A stretch of 64,000 nucleotides of DNA, taken from Taeniopygia guttata. Its lineage: Eukaryota; Chordata; Aves; Passeriformes; Estrildidae. The notes under the pieces are model-generated. The model had not been told where the DNA came from. It saw nothing but the letters and a program-made list of their open reading frames with translations, and searched no databases. Location: the NCBI RefSeq assembly GCF_048771995.1, contig NC_133064.1, positions 33,583,001 through 33,647,000 of the forward strand, given 5' to 3'. This document shows, in pieces, positions 9,034 through 20,100 of this stretch. A program made the position numbers and the translations under genes. Positions within the stretch are counted from its first letter, which is position 1; each line of letters begins with the position of its first letter.

Positions 9034-10600
9034 TGAAAAAGTATAGCAATACTGAGTGTTTTCCAAGAAACCAAGAGGGATGGACATTATGCAAATCAAA
9101 GTTATTTCAAACACAATGTGGATGAAAATTACTGTAAAACAAAAAAGGATAGAAATGTTAATAATTATTTAATTGCTAAAAATGTCTCTGAAAACAAAGA
9201 TTTGAGAAAAGTCAGTCAGATGGAATGTTGGCATTGAGTTCACAATTTTTGTTTTTGAGTTTTTATAGATAATAATATAAGTGATGATGATTTTTGAGTT
9301 TTTATAGATAATAAGATAAATAATAATTGTCAAGTTTTTATGCATAATGATAAGTAGTGATTGTTACTAATGTTATATAAATGCTTGACAAGATTGTTTT
9401 AAACTATTTTAAACATTTCTTGTTAATAGGTTGATCATATAATGTAAGTTGTCTGATTTTTGTGATAAGAATTATTATTAAGATGTTAAGGTATTGAGGT
9501 GTTGTTTTAATATTTACAGTCAGTTTTCATATGTTTTATGGGGTTTTTTTTTTTTTTTAGGTGATTGATTGTAAGATGTGTTTTTCAGGATCCTGTGTGC
9601 TTGATTTTTTAACTACTCATGTGTTTTCTTTATTCAATTTTCTATGCAGCTGCAGTTCATCTTTTAAAAATTTATAGTCCAAGTTCTGGTTCAAGATTTC
9701 AGACTTCAAATTTTCAGATTTTTGAAGAAAAGGTTTGTTGTATTTAGAGAATTTTTGTCTTGAAACAAATTTTAGACAGGTTCAATTATTTGATGTTTTG
9801 ATAAATTGTTAATAATAAGGTTTTTCACTTATAACTGTTATTTTTAAGACCTTTGCTTTAAACATATCCTCCAATTAGAGTTCGAGCTCTGGCCAGGCTC
9901 TGGCTCTACGTGGATGGTGTGATTGATCCAGGTGTTTTCTGCATCAAAAAAGTATTCAAGTCCTTTTGGCTTGACAATTTGACCATACAGGACAGCTGAG
10001 CCTCAAAGGAGGTTTTGGAGAGACATGATCCGGACATGTTTTATCCAAATCTCTGTTGTTTTAAGGTTTTTCAGCTGCTGCAGACTCTGGGATGACAATT
10101 TGATAGTGTAGCACTTGGTAACTGTGATTTTATATGTAATATTGATTGTGTATTATTTGATTGATTTTTATTTGTTGTTAGTTTCTTTACTATATGCATT
10201 GTTTTGTTCTTAATGTTTTTCATGTTTATAACAAAGATGTTGATATTTCCATTTCTTCATGCAAGTTTTAGGGAACAGACTTGAGAGAGGACCCTCCAGT
10301 CCCTGTGGGGGTGTTGGGTTTGTTTGTGTTTTAACAGGTGCAGAATCAAAATGGATTTCAGTGAAGAATGTGGAACTTATCAATTGCAAGAGGGCACTGA
10401 TCTCTCCACAAGTGGATCAGAGGATGCACAGCAAAAGTGGATTGTGCAAAGATTTGTGTTTCACCCACAGAAGATCGTGGGCTTTGAGTTTTTTCTTTAT
10501 AAGTGTGTTTTTAATGATATTATAGAATTTTTTTTGCTAAGTTTTTAATAAGTTTTAGTAATGCCTGTGATTTTTCTGTTCATCTTGCCATTGTCTTTCA
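9034..10600 (+). other. AT-rich, non-coding middle of element Y
   Basis: About 1.6 kb with strongly raised A+T against the GC-rich leader and gag. It contains an imperfect duplication of a TTTTTGAGTTTTTATAGATA unit near 9,250-9,315 and a T-run near 9,543-9,559. No frame has pol motifs. Short frames near 9,940-10,090 and 10,259-10,548 give plausible but unrecognised peptides. It occupies the place of capsid-to-integrase. Confidence 0.6.
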
Positions 10601-10604
10601 ATGG

Positions 10605-10775
10605 CAAAAGAAAAAGAGGGAGGTCCCAACGGGGATCAACAGAAATTCTACTTGAGTGAGTGTTTTTACCCATCCAACCAAGAAGTCGTGTGATGGACAG
10701 GACAGATGCTCTCGCTGCATTGATACGAAAAGGCAGAAACAGAATTTTAAAAATAGATGAAACAGAAAAATAAGT
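10605..10775 (+). pseudogene. Element Y env leader-like remnant
   Basis: One plus-strand frame gives an arginine/lysine-rich KRKRGRSQRG start followed by a segment with DALAALIRKGRNRI. Betaretroviral env genes begin with a basic, nuclear-export-type leader of this kind, so I read it as the remains of the Env leader. There is a stop within the segment. The assignment rests on composition and position only. Confidence 0.35.
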
Positions 10776-11049
10776 TGAAATATCATAAGTGTGAAGTTAG
10801 ATTTATCAGAAGTTAGTTTATTAGAAGTTATAGTTTATGTTTAGAATTAAGATTGTTTCTTTCATGTTAGACAGGGTATTCAAGAACCTGAGAAGAATGT
10901 GGTGGGCCTCAATGTTTTTATTTCGCACTTGTTTAATTTTTGGAGTCTCGTTGGGTCCCATGGCAGAGTTCAAGACTTGGACCTGAGCTCAAATAAGTTT
11001 AAATAGCACTCTGGGAGCGCAAGCTGTTGCATTTGTGCAAAACCTTAAA

Positions 11050-11506
11050 TTTACTGATGGTAGTTTTCAAGAATTTGGTCTTTTGGGTTCTGTCCCAGGA
11101 AATTACTGTTTGATATTTGGATCTTATGCTACCAAACCAACTCAAGAAAATGGAAAATTGACAGATGACAACACTTGATTGTCTCCCAGATCACCATTGT
11201 ATTACAACTATTTAGAATATTGTAACAATTCGACTCCAAGAGGTAGTGCAGGAAAAACTGCCCCCAGGAACCTTCCTCATTTGTGGGGACCGAGCCTGGT
11301 CAGCAGTCCCTCAAAATGATAGGGGAGGCCCATGTTATATCGGTAGGTTGATGCTTTTTGCTCCCACCATACATCAGGTTCTCGAATTGCCTCAGAAGAC
11401 TCAACGAGCCAAACGCAGTGTTCTCCAAATGGACACTTCATTTGATAACTGGCTCAATTCTTCAGGTTTTTCTGACTGGGTCAAAGACAGTGTGTGCAAA
11501 AATTAG
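11050..11506 (+). pseudogene. env: Element Y env surface-subunit C-terminus and cleavage site
   Basis: The frame 11,246-11,506 carries LPPGTFLICGDRAW and GGPCYIGRL, like the C-terminal part of an avian retroviral surface glycoprotein. A furin-type RAKR follows at codons 54-57 (about 11,405-11,416), where surface and transmembrane subunits would be cut. About 30 codons later the frame stops, before any membrane anchor, and the polypurine tract follows at once. The transmembrane subunit is therefore essentially missing and the protein could not mediate entry. Confidence 0.65.
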
Positions 11507-11539
11507 TTCATTGAGTCTTCACTCCAGCCTGAGTAGCTC

Positions 11540-11557
11540 AAAAGAAAAAGAGGGAAT
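11540..11557 (+). promoter_or_regulatory. Element Y polypurine tract
   Basis: AAAAGAAAAAGAGGGAA directly abuts the 3' LTR. This is the RNase H-resistant primer for plus-strand synthesis. Confidence 0.8.
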
Positions 11558-11952
11558 TGTTACAGCATTTTTGAGAGAAAGAGGGCATGAATTGTGAAAG
11601 TTGAGCTACTCCAGGCTAGGCCTCAGATTGAGGCCTGGTGGGGCCCTCAAAGCCTCTGACGCAGTTAGAAATTCAGGGTTGTGGCGCAGGTAGAAAATAG
11701 TCTTAAAGTACTGTGGGGACCACGGGGGGTGAACTAGTATAGGTTTTATGGTGTACAGTGCAGGCCGTTTTAAGGAAAAGGTAAACAATGTTAGCCTACC
11801 AATCAGAGTGTCTTTGTTTCTGTAAACTATATAGAAGCTTATATAAACTACCGCCTGATTTTGAATAAACGGAGAACGTTGCATTAATCATATTGATTGG
11901 ATGTGCGTTTGTCTTGTCCAGTTTCCCGTTTCCCTGAGGTTCCCTGGCTTTA
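11558..11952 (+). repeat. Element Y 3' LTR
   Basis: 395 bp, matching 7,306-7,700 with no difference seen by eye. It is followed by the TSD CTCCAA at 11,953-11,958. Confidence 0.9.
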
Positions 11953-11958
11953 CTCCAA

Positions 11959-12285
11959 ACTCCCCATCTCCGATGCAGTGTCCAGGGCCGGGGTGGCACA
12001 GAACAGGCGCCTCCATACAGCCATAAGGCAAGGCACCGTGAAATCTCCTCCAGAAAACTCCTCCACATGCTGGCAGCCTAATGCCTCCCACAGGATCGGT
12101 ATAAAAGCAGTGTCCAGACCCACCAGGAAATCATGAGACTTGGCCCATGTTAACAAAGCGCAGAGCAAATAATCCAAAACAGAGAGTCCCCTAAAGGAAA
12201 TCATGTCTCTCCACACAGAAACAACTGTGTCCTCCCCTTTAGAAGAAGGGTTCTCCATAGCGGAAACACCAGCACCCAACCCCAT
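11959..12285 (-). pseudogene. Provirus X Gag matrix domain
   Basis: The minus-strand frame ending at the Y insertion begins with MGLGAGVSAMENPSS (start at about 12,285). The MG start with small residues suits N-myristoylation and membrane targeting of Gag. It continues through a helical matrix-like segment (VWRDMISFRGLSVLDYLL, LLTWAKSHDFLVG). Element Y splits the gene, and across the single copy of the CTCCAA target the frame runs in phase into the GGDGSS segment at 7,305-7,290. Confidence 0.75.
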
Positions 12286-12534
12286 CAAAGCATGGACTGT
12301 CCGTTGCGCTGGGAAACTCTGTCTCCACCCACTGTTCTAAGTTATCAGGGCAAAACTACGGTCCCAGTCCCTTCCAGGAGGATGCAGGGAAAAACTGCTA
12401 CCTCTCCGGGGAGAACAGAGGGTGTCCGGGCGCGAGTAGACCATGCGGGAATCGCGGGGTCCCAGTGGGAGTCCCGAGTTGGTTCCACCATCCACAAGGG
12501 GCCGATCGGTGCGAGACACGGCATGGTCATCAGA
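12286..12534 (-). other. Provirus X 5' leader
   Basis: This is untranslated sequence between the 5' LTR and gag on the minus strand. A PBS is expected just inside the LTR (12,515-12,534), but I cannot match those bases to a tRNA with confidence. Confidence 0.55.
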
Positions 12535-12849
12535 TGTCACTACTGAGTAAGAAAGTGGCACAGACTCCAAGAAGGCTGGTTTGCACAACAGCAACTTTAA
12601 TGCTTAAAACTCTTCCCTTTATAGCCTGTTCTGACACATTCTACCTGATTGGCAAATTAACAAAATTAACAAAAATACTTTTCTCACAAACAGAAGAACA
12701 GAAAAACAAAGAGTAGAAAAACACCACCTGCAGGTTGTTTACAATAACAAGCTATCATCATTTCTCTACAACTCCCTAAATTATCACAAGTCTGCCATGA
12801 GAAAACTTATCTTGTTTTCTCGCTCTCTGACCAGGCTGTCACATCCACA
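12535..12849 (-). repeat. Provirus X 5' LTR
   Basis: On the minus strand it starts TGTGGATGTGACAGCC and ends GTAGTGACA. It has TATAAAGGG (about 12,618-12,626) and ATTAAAG. It is followed on the plus strand by the TSD GGGGTT (12,850-12,855), matching 1,575-1,580. Confidence 0.85.
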
Positions 12850-12855
12850 GGGGTT

Positions 12856-13080
12856 GTCGGCTTGGAAACGGTAATGTCACCAGTCTCCACCACCCCCTCA
12901 CACGTGTTAGCCACATTCTACATGTGCCATGTGTTAGGGCTCAGACCGTGTAGTAATTTTCAACCCAATGTCAGAAAACAGATTTATAGCATAAAATCCA
13001 GATAAAATTGAGGCATAAATAAAAATTAAATTGGTTCCTCACAATCCCAACGTTGCTTCATGTCAGCTTCAGAGTAGGAA
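12856..13080. other. Unassigned sequence right of provirus X
   Basis: This should be the continuation of the older element into which X inserted (1,410-1,580 side). I see no recognisable coding segment, repeat end or RNA gene in it. Confidence 0.4.
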
Positions 13081-13355
13081 GGCTCTACGGAGGGATCTGG
13101 ACAAGATGGATCAATGATCCAAGGCCAATTGTATAAGGTTCAACAAGATCAAGTGCCAGGTCCTGCACTTGGGTCACAAAACCCCCATGAAACAGTACAG
13201 GCTGGAGGAAGAGTGGCTAGAAAATGGCTCAGTGGAGAAGGACCTGGGGGTGCTGGTCAGCAGTCAGCTGAATGTGAACAAGAGTGTGCCTAGGTGGCCA
13301 AGAAGGCCAATGGCATCCTGGTCTGTATCAGAAATAGTGTGGCCAGCAGGACCAA
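13081..13355 (+). mobile_element. CR1 LINE fragment
   Basis: The plus-strand frame gives CR1 RT C-terminal residues (CQVLHLGHKTPMKQYRL, EKDLGVLVSSQLNV), parallel to those at 2,700-2,900. It is truncated at both ends and contains a frameshift in the [10 protein letters not shown] segment. The P-provirus LTR starts about 85 bases downstream. Confidence 0.85.
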
Positions 13356-13439
13356 GAATATTAACTGAATTTATTACTAACAAGACTAACAGAGTAGGAT
13401 AAGAAGAAGCAAAATAAGACCTTAAAAAACATCTTCCCC

Positions 13440-15424
13440 TGTCCGAGATTGAGACACAAGATGTTTTTTATTACCATCTGTGTAGCAGTTGTCCTCTGGG
13501 CAGTTTTCCTTATCTCCTGTTAACGGGCCCATCAATGTCTTGCCACATGACTCAAAGATAACTCCCTTCAAGAGCCATTTCTGTTTAACAGGTGTCATGG
13601 TTTGACGCTGGCACAATGCCAGCGCCCCATGAAAATACAACTTACCAATTAAATGCTGTGAAATGTGATCAAGAACAGAGCAAAGCAGGCCAAACTTAAT
13701 AACAAAAGAAAAAGCTTTATTACACTACTACTACTACTACTATAAAAGGAAAAGAAAGGAAAGAAAAAAACACACAAAATTCGAAATGAAAACCTTCCAA
13801 AACATTTCTCCTCCCTCCACCCAACTCCACCAAACCCCAGCGAGACCCATTTGGATCCTTAATCAAGTTTTCACCCTTCAATATAATCAATACTGAGTCC
13901 ATCGGGGAAGAGAGGAGTCCCCCTTGCAACCATAGACCCCCAGGAAACACAACTGCCACCTTTTGTGTTTCCAATGTCACACATGGCACCGCCCAGACAC
14001 ACCGGGCCAGTGTGACATTCTCCTCTCCATGTCACAGTGCTCTCACCACCGTGCATGGACAGAGACTGCTTATAGGGCCCCTTTAAGGATGCTTTGCCAA
14101 GGACCACCAGGAACAACAGTCCAGTATCACAATTCGGGACTAGAGTCCCCCCCATTTTCCCCTGGGGCCGAGGGTCCAAAAGACAGAGATCGCCTTCTCT
14201 TCTTCCTGAAGATGGAGGGCATCCTCACACCCTCCTCAGCTCTCTCTCTGTCCACTCCAAAACTGGTAGTTGCTGCAGAAGGTCTCTTGGCCCACCAATG
14301 CATCCCCCTAAAATGCAGTCCCTCTTGAAAAGAAAGAGTGGTTCAGTCTATGGTAAACAAGCAGAGTCCAGCCAAAAAGCCACTCTATCATCTGCCCCCA
14401 ACCTTCTTCTCTAAACATCTGAGGTTTCAAGCTGTCTCTCTTTTCTTCAAATTCAGGAGGAGTAATATTTCATAAAGCCTTCATTTCTCAGGAAGGGTTA
14501 AAAGTCCCAACTCCCAAGGATGGCTCACTGCCCAGGCTCCAGCTCCCACAGCCCGGCTGGGCACCTTGCGGCCCCCCCCGCTCTTCTCCTTCCCTGCGGC
14601 GAACTGCTGATAAAACCACCGAGTCTCTGTCTCTTTTCTCTCCTGGGAGATAGAGAGACTCTGGGGGGAGTGGAGACATCCCAGATTTCTCCACCCTTCC
14701 AACTGCAGGGGGCCAGGTCTGGTTGCAGCCCCTCCACCCTTGGGCCTACCTCCACAGGCCGCATGGCTCCCCTCCCCCACCCAGCCCGGGCTGGGCAGGG
14801 GAGAGGTCCGTACCATGCGGTGACCGGAACCAAAGAAGGACGAGTCCTCCCGGGAATTCCGCTTTTAACCCCTCTGTGTTCTCAGAGGCGTGTCCACCTT
14901 CAATTGGTCACCCCAAGTGTCAGTATCTAAACCTGACCCCTGACTGGTGAACCTCTTCCTTCTAAAAAAAATTCTCTTCCCGTGTCAAACCATGACAACA
15001 GGTGATCAAAGACCCACCACATGACTCAAAGTGACATCAGCCCATTGTGAGATGCTCTGCCCAGGGGGGAGGAGCTAAGCATTCCCACCTAAATATATTC
15101 TGAGATTTTTAGACAGAAAAGCAGCCTTTCCACAGGTTCCCAAGAAGACACAGCTGAAGTTTTTCCAGTAGACCGACTGCACCTTTTCTACAGGACCACT
15201 GCCCCAACAGAACCATATCTACTACTCCAAGAGGACTGCAGCCACTCCAATTTGGACTGCTACCAACATGCTAGCCAAAGGGGTGTCAGGTTGTATTCTG
15301 ACTTTGTCAGTAGTTTTCCTTTTGTATTATTGCATGTATTTTGTTTCTTTTCCCTTTTCCCAATAAATTGTATTTCTGACTTAGAGTCTCTCACTAGTTT
15401 TGCTTTCAAACCAGAACATAATTT
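13440..15424 (+). repeat. Provirus P 5' LTR (split by element A)
   Basis: Outer parts 13,440-13,592 and 14,998-15,424 together make a roughly 575-bp LTR starting TGTCCGAGA, with AATAAA at about 15,362. The same sequence without the insertion is present at 29,108-29,640, which proves that element A came later. It ends just before a lysine-type PBS. Confidence 0.85.
13593..14997 (-). mobile_element. 1.4-kb LTR-like element, copy A
   Basis: 1,405 bp, ends TGTCATGGTTTGAC and GTCAAACCATGACA, TSD ACAGG (13,588-13,592 and 14,998-15,002). The orientation is set by AATAAAG, which lies on the minus strand near 13,715-13,721, close to a CTA/TAG trinucleotide run. The empty site is visible at 29,261. 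It contains no coding region I can support. Confidence 0.85.
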
Positions 15425-15442
15425 TGGCGCCTAATGTGGGGC
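15425..15442 (+). promoter_or_regulatory. Provirus P primer-binding site (lysine-tRNA type)
   Basis: TGGCGCCTAATGTGGGGC matches the 3' end of tRNA-Lys(CUU) with two transitions from TGGCGCCCAACGTGGGGC. It lies directly inside the 5' LTR. Confidence 0.8.
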
Positions 15443-15571
15443 TCGAGGTACTGAGAAAAGTCAGAATTATAATTTTTTATTGTAGAATATAGAATGTACC
15501 TATTCACTATGATGCTTAACATGCTTGCATGGGTCTTATACCTAGCTCTCTATATTTTCCCAAACATGGGG

Positions 15572-16232
15572 TGTCGGAATCTGTGGGTATTGGTGATTCC
15601 GAGATTGTAGAAAGTCTCTGTCTTTCTGCCCCGTTGCCAAAGAAGAAGCCATAATTCGTCTGTGCTGGTTTCAAGGTTGTTTATTTTTGCTTATCTATAA
15701 CATGTTCTGCTGCCCTGCCACAGGTCTGTCCTGCAGGGCAGTGTGCGGGGCTCTGCCCCTCAGTGGGATGGTACAAACATTATATACCAGAAACTACGTG
15801 TGCTATATTTACAATAATGTGCCAATATCTATCATCTACGTTGAACAGTGTGTCCCCAGCCTAAACCAATAGAAAAATGCCAACATCACCAAGAACATGG
15901 AGGTAAGGAAGAAGAAGGAGGAAGAACAGGATCAGGCCCACTTTCCTCCATCTTAGAACTCCTGACCCCCCTGTACAAAGTAAAACCCCCCCTGTACAGG
16001 TGTTAAAACCCCCCTGTACAATACTAAAAATTTTTTCCCTCTAATTTGTGACTACTTTTACTATACCATCGAACTCTCTGTGACCGCTTGTTCCATCTTC
16101 AAAGTTGATAATTCACTCCATGGTTCAAACTCAAGATCACAGCTGTTTTCAGCTGCTTGCCAGGGTCTAAAATGCTTTTGACCAAGGCCTGGAACCTCTG
16201 AAAATGTCTGAGGGACATTTTGAGTTCCGACA
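15572..16232 (-). mobile_element. Solo LTR (TGTCGGAA...TTCCGACA family) in P leader
   Basis: Ends are inverted (TGTCGGAA / TTCCGACA) and flanked by a perfect 6-bp TSD ATGGGG (15,566-15,571 and 16,233-16,238). AATAAAC lies on the minus strand near 15,680-15,690 and a TATA motif near 15,780. Relatives lie at 31,144-31,762 (plus) and 35,043-35,658 (minus). The right part differs from those copies, so it is a subfamily variant. Confidence 0.8.
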
Positions 16233-16238
16233 ATGGGG

Positions 16239-17081
16239 AATTATTTGGGGATTTTAATACTTATGTGTAGACCAGGGTATGGTATGAGAATTGCTTTATT
16301 GGTCTATTATGTCTATTGCATTATAACCTCCGAGGCAATGAACATATTTCGGAATATGTACTTAGTTCTGTTTGCCTGCCATAATCTAAGCTGCTATGTC
16401 TGGGGCCTTGACAATTGCACACAGCCCCTGGGGAGAGGGGTAAAGAATTATGTTTTCCAACCTTTCAGGCTTGACACAGCAGTTTTTTTAAAATGTTGAG
16501 TTCCCTCTGTATGCCAAGGACAGCATAAAGATGTTGTTAGTTCTGTTTTGTCTTCTCTGCACAGTCTGCAACATGCTTAGAAACAAAACACTACATAGTG
16601 TGATGCAGCGTGTACTTGAGGAAGAGGAAACAAGAAGCAAAGCAGCAGTGTCCATATCCACACAGAATGCCACAACAGCATCCATGTCTACGCAGACTGT
16701 CACAGAGGAGGAAGAAACCAAAACGCCATCAGCATCTCCACACAAACCATCACCAAACCAGAAGAGCCTGAACCAGTAGCAGTTGCCCCCATTCAGAAGA
16801 AGAAATCAAAAAGCAAATCAGTCCACATAGTGACTGACGAGGATGCGGCAGGACCTTCGCACCCAGCAGAAGAGACAGAGCCAGAGATCATCACTCGCTC
16901 TCTGTCCCTGGGTGAGCTGTGTGACCTGCTGAAGGAATTCACCTGCCAGATGAACAAGTCCCTCCTGACCTGGCTACTCCGCATCTGAGACGCTGCAGCC
17001 ATACCATTCTAGATGGAAGTGAAGCCAAGCAACTGGGATCACTGTCCCAAGATGTGGTCATTGACCAGGGATTGGGAGAAC
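16239..17081 (+). pseudogene. Provirus P leader and ERVL Gag N-terminal part
   Basis: Frames near 16,239-16,500 are hydrophobic and Cys-rich and may be leader sequence. From about 16,760 to 16,988 a plus-strand frame reads EPVAVAPIQKKKSKSKS, then HPAEETEPEIITRSLSLGEL and CQMNKSLLTWLLRI, the Ser-Leu-Gly-Glu-Leu region I associate with avian ERVL Gag. A stop after LLTWLLRI and then element B (17,087-18,488) interrupt it. Beyond B the frame resumes with EALSLWRQLL. Confidence 0.65.
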
Positions 17082-17086
17082 CCAAG

Positions 17087-18488
17087 TGTCATGGTTTGAC
17101 ACGGGAAGAGAATTTTTTTTTGAAGGAAGAGGTCAGTCCAGTCAGGGGTCAGGTTTGGATACTGACACTTGGGGTGACCAATTGAAGGTGGACACGCCTC
17201 TGAGAACACAGAGGGGTTAAAAGCGGAATTCCCAGGAGGACTCATCCTTCTTTGGTTCTGGTCATCGCAAGGTACGGACCTCCCCCCCCAGCCTGGGCTG
17301 GGTGGGGGAGGGGAGCCATGCGGCCTGCAGAGGTAGGCCAGGGGATGAAGGATCGGAACCGAGCTGGGCCACCTCCTGCGGACGGAAGGGTGTAGAACAT
17401 CTGGGATGTTTTTGTTCCCCCTCCCCTAAGCTAGAGGGAAAAGAGATAGAGAGCCAGCAGACACCTGGGAGTTTGCCGGCGGAGGAGAAGGAGAAGGGGG
17501 GGGAAGATGCCCAGCGTGGGAGATGGGAGACGGAGTCCTGGGCTGAGATTTCAGTCGTCCGGGGAGTCTGGGAATTTTAACCCTTTCCTGTGAAATGAAG
17601 GCTTTATGAAATATTACTCCTCCTGAATTTGAAGGAAAGAGAGACAGCCTGGGACCTCAGATGTTCAGAGAAGAAGGTTGGGGGGAGATGATGGAGTGGC
17701 TTTTGGCTGGACTCTGCTTGTTTACCATAGACTGAACCACTCCTTCTTTCAAGAGGGACTGCATTTTAGGGGGATGCACTGGTGAGCCAAGAGACCTTCT
17801 TCAGCAACTACCAGTTTTGGAATGGACAGAGAGAGAGCTGAGGAGGGTGTGAGGATGCCCTCCATCTTCAGAGAAGAAGAGAAGGAGATCTCTGTCCTTG
17901 GACCCTCGGCCCCAGGGGAAAATGGGGGGGACTCTAGTCCCGAATTGTGATACTGGACTGTTGTTCCTGGTGGTCCTTGGCAAAGCATCCTTAAAGGGGC
18001 CCTACAAGCAGTCTCTGTCCATGCATAGTGGTGAGAGCACTGTGACATGGAGAGGAGAATGTCACACTGGCCGGTGTGTCTGGGCAGTGCCACGTGTGAC
18101 ATTGGAAACACAAGAGGTGGCAGCTGTGTTTCCTGGGGGTCTGTGGTGCAAGGGGGACTCCTCTCTTCCCCAATGGACTCAGTATTGATTATATTGAAGG
18201 GTGAAAACTTGATTAAGGATCCAAATGGGTCTCACTGGGGTTTGGTGGAGTTGGGTAGTGGGAGGAGGAATGTTTTGGAAGGTTTTCATTTCAAATTTTG
18301 TGTGGTTTTTTTTTCTTTCCTTTCTTTTCCTTTTATAGTAGTAGTAGTAGTAGTAGTGTAATAAAGTTTTTTCCTTTGTTATTAAGTTTGGCCTGCTTTG
18401 CTCTGTTCTTGATCACATTTCACAGCATTTGATTGGTAGGTTATATTTTCATGGGGCGCTGGCATTGTGCCAGCATCAAACCATGACA
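17087..18488 (+). mobile_element. 1.4-kb LTR-like element, copy B
   Basis: 1,402 bp, ends TGTCATGGTTTGAC and GTCAAACCATGACA-type (one mismatch: AGCATCAAACC), TSD CCAAG (17,082-17,086 and 18,489-18,493). A TTTTATAG box and a (TAG)6 run precede AATAAAG at about 18,359. The gag of P runs in phase across a single copy of the target. Confidence 0.88.
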
Positions 18489-18493
18489 CCAAG

Positions 18494-18885
18494 AAGCTCT
18501 CAGCCTCTGGCGGCAACTGCTGACAAGTGTGAGGGACAGATACCTTTGTAAAGAAGACCTCCAGGTGCACCAAGGAAAATGGAACACCATGGAACAAGGT
18601 ATCCGATGCCTAAGGAAATTGGCTGTATTAGAGATAATTTTCTCAGAAGACGAGAGATTTCCTGAGTCCAGATTGTGTCCAGTGCACATCGCAAATGTAG
18701 TTGAGATTTGCACTGCTTAGACCAGAGATGCATTCCCATTACCTGGCAACACTGCAATGGAGAGAAAGCGGGGACAGGGTGGGCATCTTAGCCAATAAAT
18801 TAAAAATTTATGAGGATACTGTCATGCCCCATTTTGTACCCATGTCTCGTCCGTAGAAACAAAGTTGGCTGAGCAAGTCTGATAC
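18494..18885 (+). pseudogene. Provirus P ERVL Gag capsid-like part
   Basis: The frame to 18,720 contains LSLWRQLL and then RDRYLCKEDLQVHQGKWNTM and GIRCLRKLAVLEIIF, matching the capsid-like region of avian ERVL Gag in pattern (kinase-like names in such hits are spurious). A stop at 18,718-18,720 ends it. The following 160 bases decay before the next long frame opens at 18,886. Confidence 0.6.
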
Positions 18886-20100
18886 TTGATTAAAGAGAGT
18901 AATCAGAAACTAAAAAAGGAACTTAAGGAGGAAGTCTACCATATTTCACCAGAACCAACAAGAGTCTCTGCCATTAAGAGACGGCATTCCGCAGCCAAGG
19001 AGAGAAGATACACTCCACGAGGTAACCTCTGGTTTTTTCTTCAGGAGCATGGAAAAGACATGAGGAAGTGGGATGGAAAACCCACCTCCTCCTTAGCAGC
19101 CCGAGTACATGAACTAAAAAGTGGAACACCTAACACAAGAAGCTCATCTAGAGTCAATGCTGCTCCAGTCTCTCACACACAGAATTCCAGACAGTATAAG
19201 AATGATGATATAACAGATCCTCTTGAAGGAACCTCAAGAACCTATTTACAGAAAGACAGCAACGTGTACCATGACCAAGAACAGAGGGGACCTGCCTCTA
19301 GCCAGGTAGAGGACAGGGACAATCAGATCTATTGGACTGTGTGGATTCAATGGCCTGGCACATCTGAGCCACAAAAATATACAGCTTTAGGTGACACCAG
19401 TGCCAAATGTACCCTGATGCCATCAAGGTATGTAAGAGCAGAATCCATTTCTATTTCTGGAGTAACAGGAGGATCCCAGCAGCTGACTGTATTGGAGGCC
19501 GAAGTGAGTTTAACTGGGAACGGGTGGCAGAAACACCCCATCGTGACTGGCCCAGAGGCCCCATGCATCCTTAACATAGACTATCTGAGAAATGGATATT
19601 TCAAAGCCCCAAAAGGACGTTGCTGGGCTTTCGAGATAGCTGCTGTAGAGACAGAAAACATCAGAAAGCTAGATACCTTACCTAGTCTCTCAGATGACGC
19701 ATCTGCTGTAGGACTGCTGAGAGTTGAAGAACATCAGGTACCAATTGCCACAGCAACAGTACACCATCAGCAATATCGTATCAGCAGAGACTCTGTGATC
19801 CCCATCCATGAGATGATTTATAAACTGAAGAGCCAAGGGGTGGTAAACAAGGCCCATTCACCTTTCAACAGCCCTATATGGCCAGTGCACAAGTCCAGTG
19901 GAGAATGGAGACTGACAGTAGATTACCGTGTCCTGAATGAAGTCACACCACCACTGAGCTCTGCCGTGCCAGACATGTTGGAGCTTCAGTACGAGCTGGA
20001 ATCCAAGGCAGCAAAGTGGTACGCAACCATCAATATTGCTAACGCCTTCTTCTCCATTCCTTTGGCAGCAGAATGCACACCTCACTTTGCCTTCACCTAG
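18886..20100 (+). pseudogene. pol: Provirus P Gag C-terminus, protease and RT N-terminus in one frame
   Basis: A 404-codon frame. Codons about 1-135 are the charged Gag C-terminal part (RRYTPRGNLWFFLQ, KWDGKPTSSLAARV, TDPLEGTSRTY). Codons about 145-250 are protease-like: WIQWPGTSEPQKY followed by a GDTSAKCTLMPS segment where Q has a VDTGAQCTLIPS core, so the catalytic DTG has become DTS here. Codons about 310-404 start RT (SPFNSPIWPV, VDYRVLNEVTPPLSSAVPDM, ANAFFSIPL). Gag, protease and RT share one frame, as in Q. The frame ends at a TAG at 20,098 where Q has a tryptophan codon. Confidence 0.8.

Larger units (their letters stand above)
7306..11952 (+). mobile_element. Element Y: young non-autonomous LTR element (gag matrix and env remnants, no pol)
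   Basis: A complete 4,647-bp element, bounded by 395-bp LTRs identical by eye and by a perfect 6-bp TSD CTCCAA (7,300-7,305 and 11,953-11,958). It has a PBS, a gag matrix ORF, about 1.6 kb of AT-rich sequence, env remnants and a polypurine tract. No protease, RT or integrase motif appears in any frame, so it must have been copied with enzymes from another provirus. It sits in X gag, whose frame resumes in phase across it. A related solo LTR lies at 59,040-59,424. Confidence 0.88.
1581..12849 (-). mobile_element. Provirus X: env-less betaretrovirus-like (ERVK) provirus with nested insertions
   Basis: The provirus is bounded by two LTRs (1,581-1,894 and 12,535-12,849) and by a perfect 6-bp TSD GGGGTT at 1,575-1,580 and 12,850-12,855, the duplication length usual for betaretrovirus-like integrases. 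Reading leftwards on the minus strand: 5' LTR, leader, gag matrix, gag middle, capsid, nucleocapsid, dUTPase, protease, RT, integrase C-terminus, polypurine tract, 3' LTR. There is no room for env between integrase and the 3' LTR. Four later insertions interrupt it: element Y, two solo LTRs and a CR1 LINE. Most of RT, all of RNase H and most of integrase are deleted at an A-run near 2,560-2,580. Confidence 0.85.

Noticed and set aside
9034..10600. Decayed pol of element Y
   Set aside because: I looked for protease DTG, RT YXDD, RNase H and integrase motifs in all frames and saw none, and the base composition differs from pol in every other provirus here.
13720..13745. The TAG/CTA trinucleotide run as an independent microsatellite locus
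   Set aside because: It occurs at the same place in all five copies of the 1.4-kb element, so it is part of that element.
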